Assembly: GCA_050951725.1 (NCBI GenBank)
Contig: JBMNJO010000001.1
Span: forward strand, 310,001 to 374,000
DNA from: DTU052 sp050951725
Lineage (GTDB): Bacteria; Bacillota; Syntrophomonadia; Syntrophomonadales; DTU052
Direction: 5' to 3'
DNA length: 64,000 nucleotides
A program made the translations under genes and the position numbers. Positions 61,727 through 64,000 of this stretch are shown in pieces (within the stretch, counting starts at the first letter, position 1; each line of letters starts with the position of its first letter). Below the pieces are notes generated by a model that saw only the letters and a list, made by a program, of their open reading frames with translations, was not told the origin of the DNA and ran no database searches.

Positions 61727-62846
61727 AGTAAGCAGAACGCAGTATTTTTTTCTGATTCCAAATCTCTTGTTTTCCAAAGCCATCGGAATCACCGTGGGAG
61801 TGCTGGCACGAAAAATCGGGGGAGACGCCTGGACGGCCATGGTTATTGGCTTTTTGGCCGGCACGGTCCTGATGCTGATTATGACTTATCTAAACACAAA
61901 ATTTCCTGACAAGACAATTATTCAATATTCTGAAGAGATCGTCGGTAAGGTGGTCAGCAAGTTTATCGGCCTGGTATTGGCGTTATTCTTTGCCGTTGCG
62001 TTTGCAACCTCAGCCAATGTGATGACAGTACATCTGAAGGAGTACTTCCTGCTCGAAACCCCCTTTTGGGCAATCTGTCTCGTTTTCGTACTGCTTTGTA
62101 TGTACGGGGTCTTTCTGGGAATCGAAGTGGCAATCAGATTTGCCCTGATGGGATTTATCGGGGCGTTATTAATCACCTTTACCATGATCCTGGGGACCAT
62201 GAGTGATTTCGAATACACCAGACTGCTGCCACTGTTTGATCGGGGACTGGTTGCCAATATTTATGGCAGTAAATATGTATTTGCTGATCTGACTATGGCA
62301 ATTCTGGCTGCCGGTATGCTGTTGCCCCTACTAAATAACAATGAAAAAGTGATATCAGTTACCATCTGGTCAATGCTTGTCAGCGCGCTGCTGATCATAA
62401 TCTGGCCAGTTTTTGAGTTGGGGGTTATGGGCGCCGGTGCCATGAAGCAATATGTGGTCGTATGTATGCAGCAGGTACGGTGCGCCCAGCTTACCAGGTA
62501 TCTGCCTCGGTACGAGCTGATAATGGTCGCCTTTTTTACCTTTTCCACTTTCGTACAGTCAGCGACTTTGTTCTTTTGTTCGGTTTTTAGCCTAAAACAG
62601 GTTTCAGGTATCAAGAAGGACAGCTACATAATCCTCCCCCTAACCGTTATCCTGTTCATAATTACCTATTTGATGGCCTATGACAACAACAATTACGCAC
62701 TTTTTTTAAGTTATCCCTGGGCTGATATATGCACCATACTGGGAATTTCTATACCATTAATTCTGCTGGCACTGGCTCTGGTGAGAGGGAAGCTTATGAC
62801 TGGTGTTAATCCGAGAACAAGCCCAGATAAAGGGGGTGCGAAATGA
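61713..62846 (+). CDS. gerAB: Spore germination receptor B subunit (GerAB family)
   Basis: A 377-residue membrane protein with about ten segments and the APC-like GerAB fold: SRTQYFFLIPNLLFSKAIGITVGVLA opening in outline, then GGDAWTAMVIGFLAGTVLM, FPDKTIIQYSEEIVGK and HLKEYFLLETPFWAI. ATG 61713 lies within the end of gerAC; ATG 61719 is an alternative. The longer frame back to 61557 is spurious. It is the likely ligand-binding subunit. Confidence 0.93.
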   Translation: MTMIKVSRTQYFFLIPNLLFSKAIGITVGVLARKIGGDAWTAMVIGFLAGTVLMLIMTYLNTKFPDKTIIQYSEEIVGKVVSKFIGLVLALFFAVAFATSANVMTVHLKEYFLLETPFWAICLVFVLLCMYGVFLGIEVAIRFALMGFIGALLITFTMILGTMSDFEYTRLLPLFDRGLVANIYGSKYVFADLTMAILAAGMLLPLLNNNEKVISVTIWSMLVSALLIIIWPVFELGVMGAGAMKQYVVVCMQQVRCAQLTRYLPRYELIMVAFFTFSTFVQSATLFFCSVFSLKQVSGIKKDSYIILPLTVILFIITYLMAYDNNNYALFLSYPWADICTILGISIPLILLALALVRGKLMTGVNPRTSPDKGGAK

Positions 62847-63361
62847 GGTTCAGCAAGCGAACGAATCACAGTTTCCTTATTTTTTCGGTGACCTTCTTTC
62901 TGTTATTCCTGGTAGTGTTCTGTACCGGTTATTTCCGGGAGGAGGTCGCTGCGGACTCTGGTCTGGCAGTTATTGAGTTGCCTGCCCCAAAAGGGTGCTG
63001 TGGGCCTATGCCACTGCAATTTGAGGTAAAAGATGCATCAGAAAGTTTTTTACAAACGAAAATTGTTAACCAGGGCCAGAAGACCATCTGGTTGAGGGTC
63101 CAGGTTAAGGGTATTGACAAAAACGACAAGCTCATCTTCATGGACCAATCCAATGACGAACAGACCTGCTGTTTTAGCAAGCCGTTGAATCCGGGGGAAA
63201 CACTGGAAGTTGGTTTAAACCTGAAGATTGCCCGGGAAGAACTGAACAGCGGTGTGACCACCATTGGAACCATTGAATTTAGTGATTACAGAAGCGAAAA
63301 GGTATTGATTGAGATACCTGTGCAAGTTATCAAGGTATGCAATGACAGCAATTGTGATTGA
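62843..63361 (+). CDS. Exported cysteine-containing protein of unknown function, fourth gene of gerA operon
   Basis: A 172-residue protein. It has an N-terminal membrane or signal segment (FLIFSVTFFLLFLVVFCTGY) and then a beta-rich domain with APKGCCGPMPLQFEV, EQTCCFSKPLNPGETLEVGL and a closing VCNDSNCD. The middle resembles an immunoglobulin-like or COG1470-type beta-sandwich (LQTKIVNQGQKTIWLRVQV), by pattern only. ATGA overlap with gerAB makes it part of the operon. The six cysteines in pairs suggest metal binding or disulphides in the spore membrane space. No known ger gene matches. Confidence 0.75.
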   Translation: MRFSKRTNHSFLIFSVTFFLLFLVVFCTGYFREEVAADSGLAVIELPAPKGCCGPMPLQFEVKDASESFLQTKIVNQGQKTIWLRVQVKGIDKNDKLIFMDQSNDEQTCCFSKPLNPGETLEVGLNLKIAREELNSGVTTIGTIEFSDYRSEKVLIEIPVQVIKVCNDSNCD

Positions 63362-63713
63362 AGTTCAGATTGTAGCTCCGATATATCCGGGAATTTTCAA
63401 GCAGCCAGAACAGAAGGTCAATAGCTAGGGCGAATGTGGGCTTGCCTGGAAAGGAAACTGCAATTTGGATGAAGAAGATGTGTCCATAACCCACAATATC
63501 CCATTACCTAGCTTTTACGCGAATTTGATAGCATCCTGGTCGATTTCCAGGTGCGACGAAGCCTATTCATATTGGCGCACAATAGGCCGGTTTGAACCAC
63601 GGCGGTTTATCAAGTAGAATGCAGCACTGTGACTACCTACTAAACTGCTTGTTTAACCACAAGTTTAACGGAAATTGTTCTCAATATGAACAGTTTAGAA
63701 AGGAGCATTGGAA
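63362..63713. other. Intergenic region, nothing recognised
   Basis: About 350 bases after the germination operon. Only a short CCTGG/CCAGG hairpin (near 63535-63552) was seen. The ribosome site AAGGAG at 63700 belongs to the next gene. Confidence 0.4.
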
Positions 63714-64000
63714 ATGATTAGAAACAAATTTATTTCTATTATATATAGTAGCGATCTTATTTATGGGTTTACTGTATCAAGCAAATAGTGTCATGGCAGC
63801 TTCTTTGCTGTCATACGGGTCGATAGGTCCCGAGGTAGCAAAGGTACAAAAGGCCTTAAACAGCAAAGGGTATCCGTGCGGCCCGGCCGATGCTATATAT
63901 GGTCCCAGGACCAATCAAGCAGTTCTCGACTTTCAGCAGGATGCCGGTTTAGTCCCTGATGGTCTGGTCGGCCCCAAGACCTATGAGGCTCTGGGGTTGC
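63714..64000 (+). CDS. Exported peptidoglycan-binding domain protein, partial, frameshifted N-terminus
   Basis: It runs off the window. From about 63740 the frame reads a signal segment (VAILFMGLLYQANSVMAAS) and a PG_binding_1 domain (GPEVAKVQKALNSKGYPCG, YGPRTNQAVLDFQQDAGLVP, DGLVGPKTYEALGL). The best start, ATG 63714 behind AAGGAG, is in another frame and gives MIRNKFISIIYSS before drifting to a stop. The two frames meet in a TATATATA run (63738-63747); a two-base change there restores one signal peptide. The first in-frame ATG in the domain's own frame is 63763. Likely a cell-wall or spore-cortex hydrolase such as SleB. Confidence 0.6.

Noticed and set aside
1..64000. CRISPR arrays, rRNA, tRNA or prophage
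   Set aside because: No regularly spaced direct repeats, tRNA-like cloverleaf, rRNA segment or phage structural gene was found on reading the window.

Overview
The window looks like a chromosomal segment of an anaerobic, endospore-forming, flagellated or chemotactic member of the Clostridia, most like the Desulfotomaculum/Pelotomaculum (Peptococcaceae) group. The evidence is a gerA-type germination operon, a low-clostridial gyrBA pair, sigma-54 control of an acyl-CoA/ETF/FixCX gene set, HypA/HypB nickel insertion proteins, many ferredoxin-type proteins, a bacteriohemerythrin, an HD-GYP protein and frequent TTG/GTG starts behind strong GGAGG sites. The genus assignment is inference. No rRNA, tRNA or CRISPR array was seen.

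Layout. 1-6.0 kb: tail of an acyl-CoA ligase, an MFS carrier, a Yip1 membrane protein and a MacA/MacB-like tripartite-type ABC exporter. 6.0-6.3 kb: a small inverted-repeat-bounded element. 6.4-16 kb: a phosphodiester glycosidase-like pair, a PCP_red-CGGC protein, a CadC/CadA metal resistance operon with a clear operator, DegV, a cysteine-rich ferredoxin protein, hypAB and a frameshifted membrane protein. 16-19.6 kb: a DD-carboxypeptidase and an ABC-F ATPase with an attenuator-like leader. 20-30 kb: a sigma-54 activator divergent from a perfect -24/-12 promoter, followed by acyl-CoA dehydrogenase, two SDRs, etfBA, fixCX and a second acyl-CoA dehydrogenase. These together form an electron-transfer route between acyl-CoA and the quinone or ferredoxin pool. 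30-34 kb: hemerythrin, HD-GYP and an insertion sequence. 34-41 kb: YbaK, YggT, a chemoreceptor and an unusual polar-amino-acid-type ABC cassette. 41-51 kb: DUF89, gyrA/gyrB, flavodoxin-ferredoxin, ketopantoate reductase, a structured non-coding RNA, LysM protein, enoyl-CoA hydratase and an M23 peptidase. 52-55.1 kb: a complete three-gene transposon with target duplication. 55-58.8 kb: YccF, zincin, PepT and an IS1182-type element. 58.9-64 kb: a gerA operon with a fourth unknown gene, then a peptidoglycan-binding protein running off the end.

The most unusual items are three. First, the ABC cassette at 38.1-40.7 kb: its binding protein reads as a circular permutation of the SBP_bac_3 fold, and its ATPase carries a C-terminal domain resembling RsbW-type GHKL kinases. 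Second, a self-contained RNA at about 48.56-48.77 kb with its own promoter, two hairpins sharing one loop motif and an intrinsic terminator. Third, two families of palindromic repeats (GGGGACACC... and GGGACAGG...CTGTCCC) scattered through intergenic spaces, one pair of which bounds a 329-bp element.
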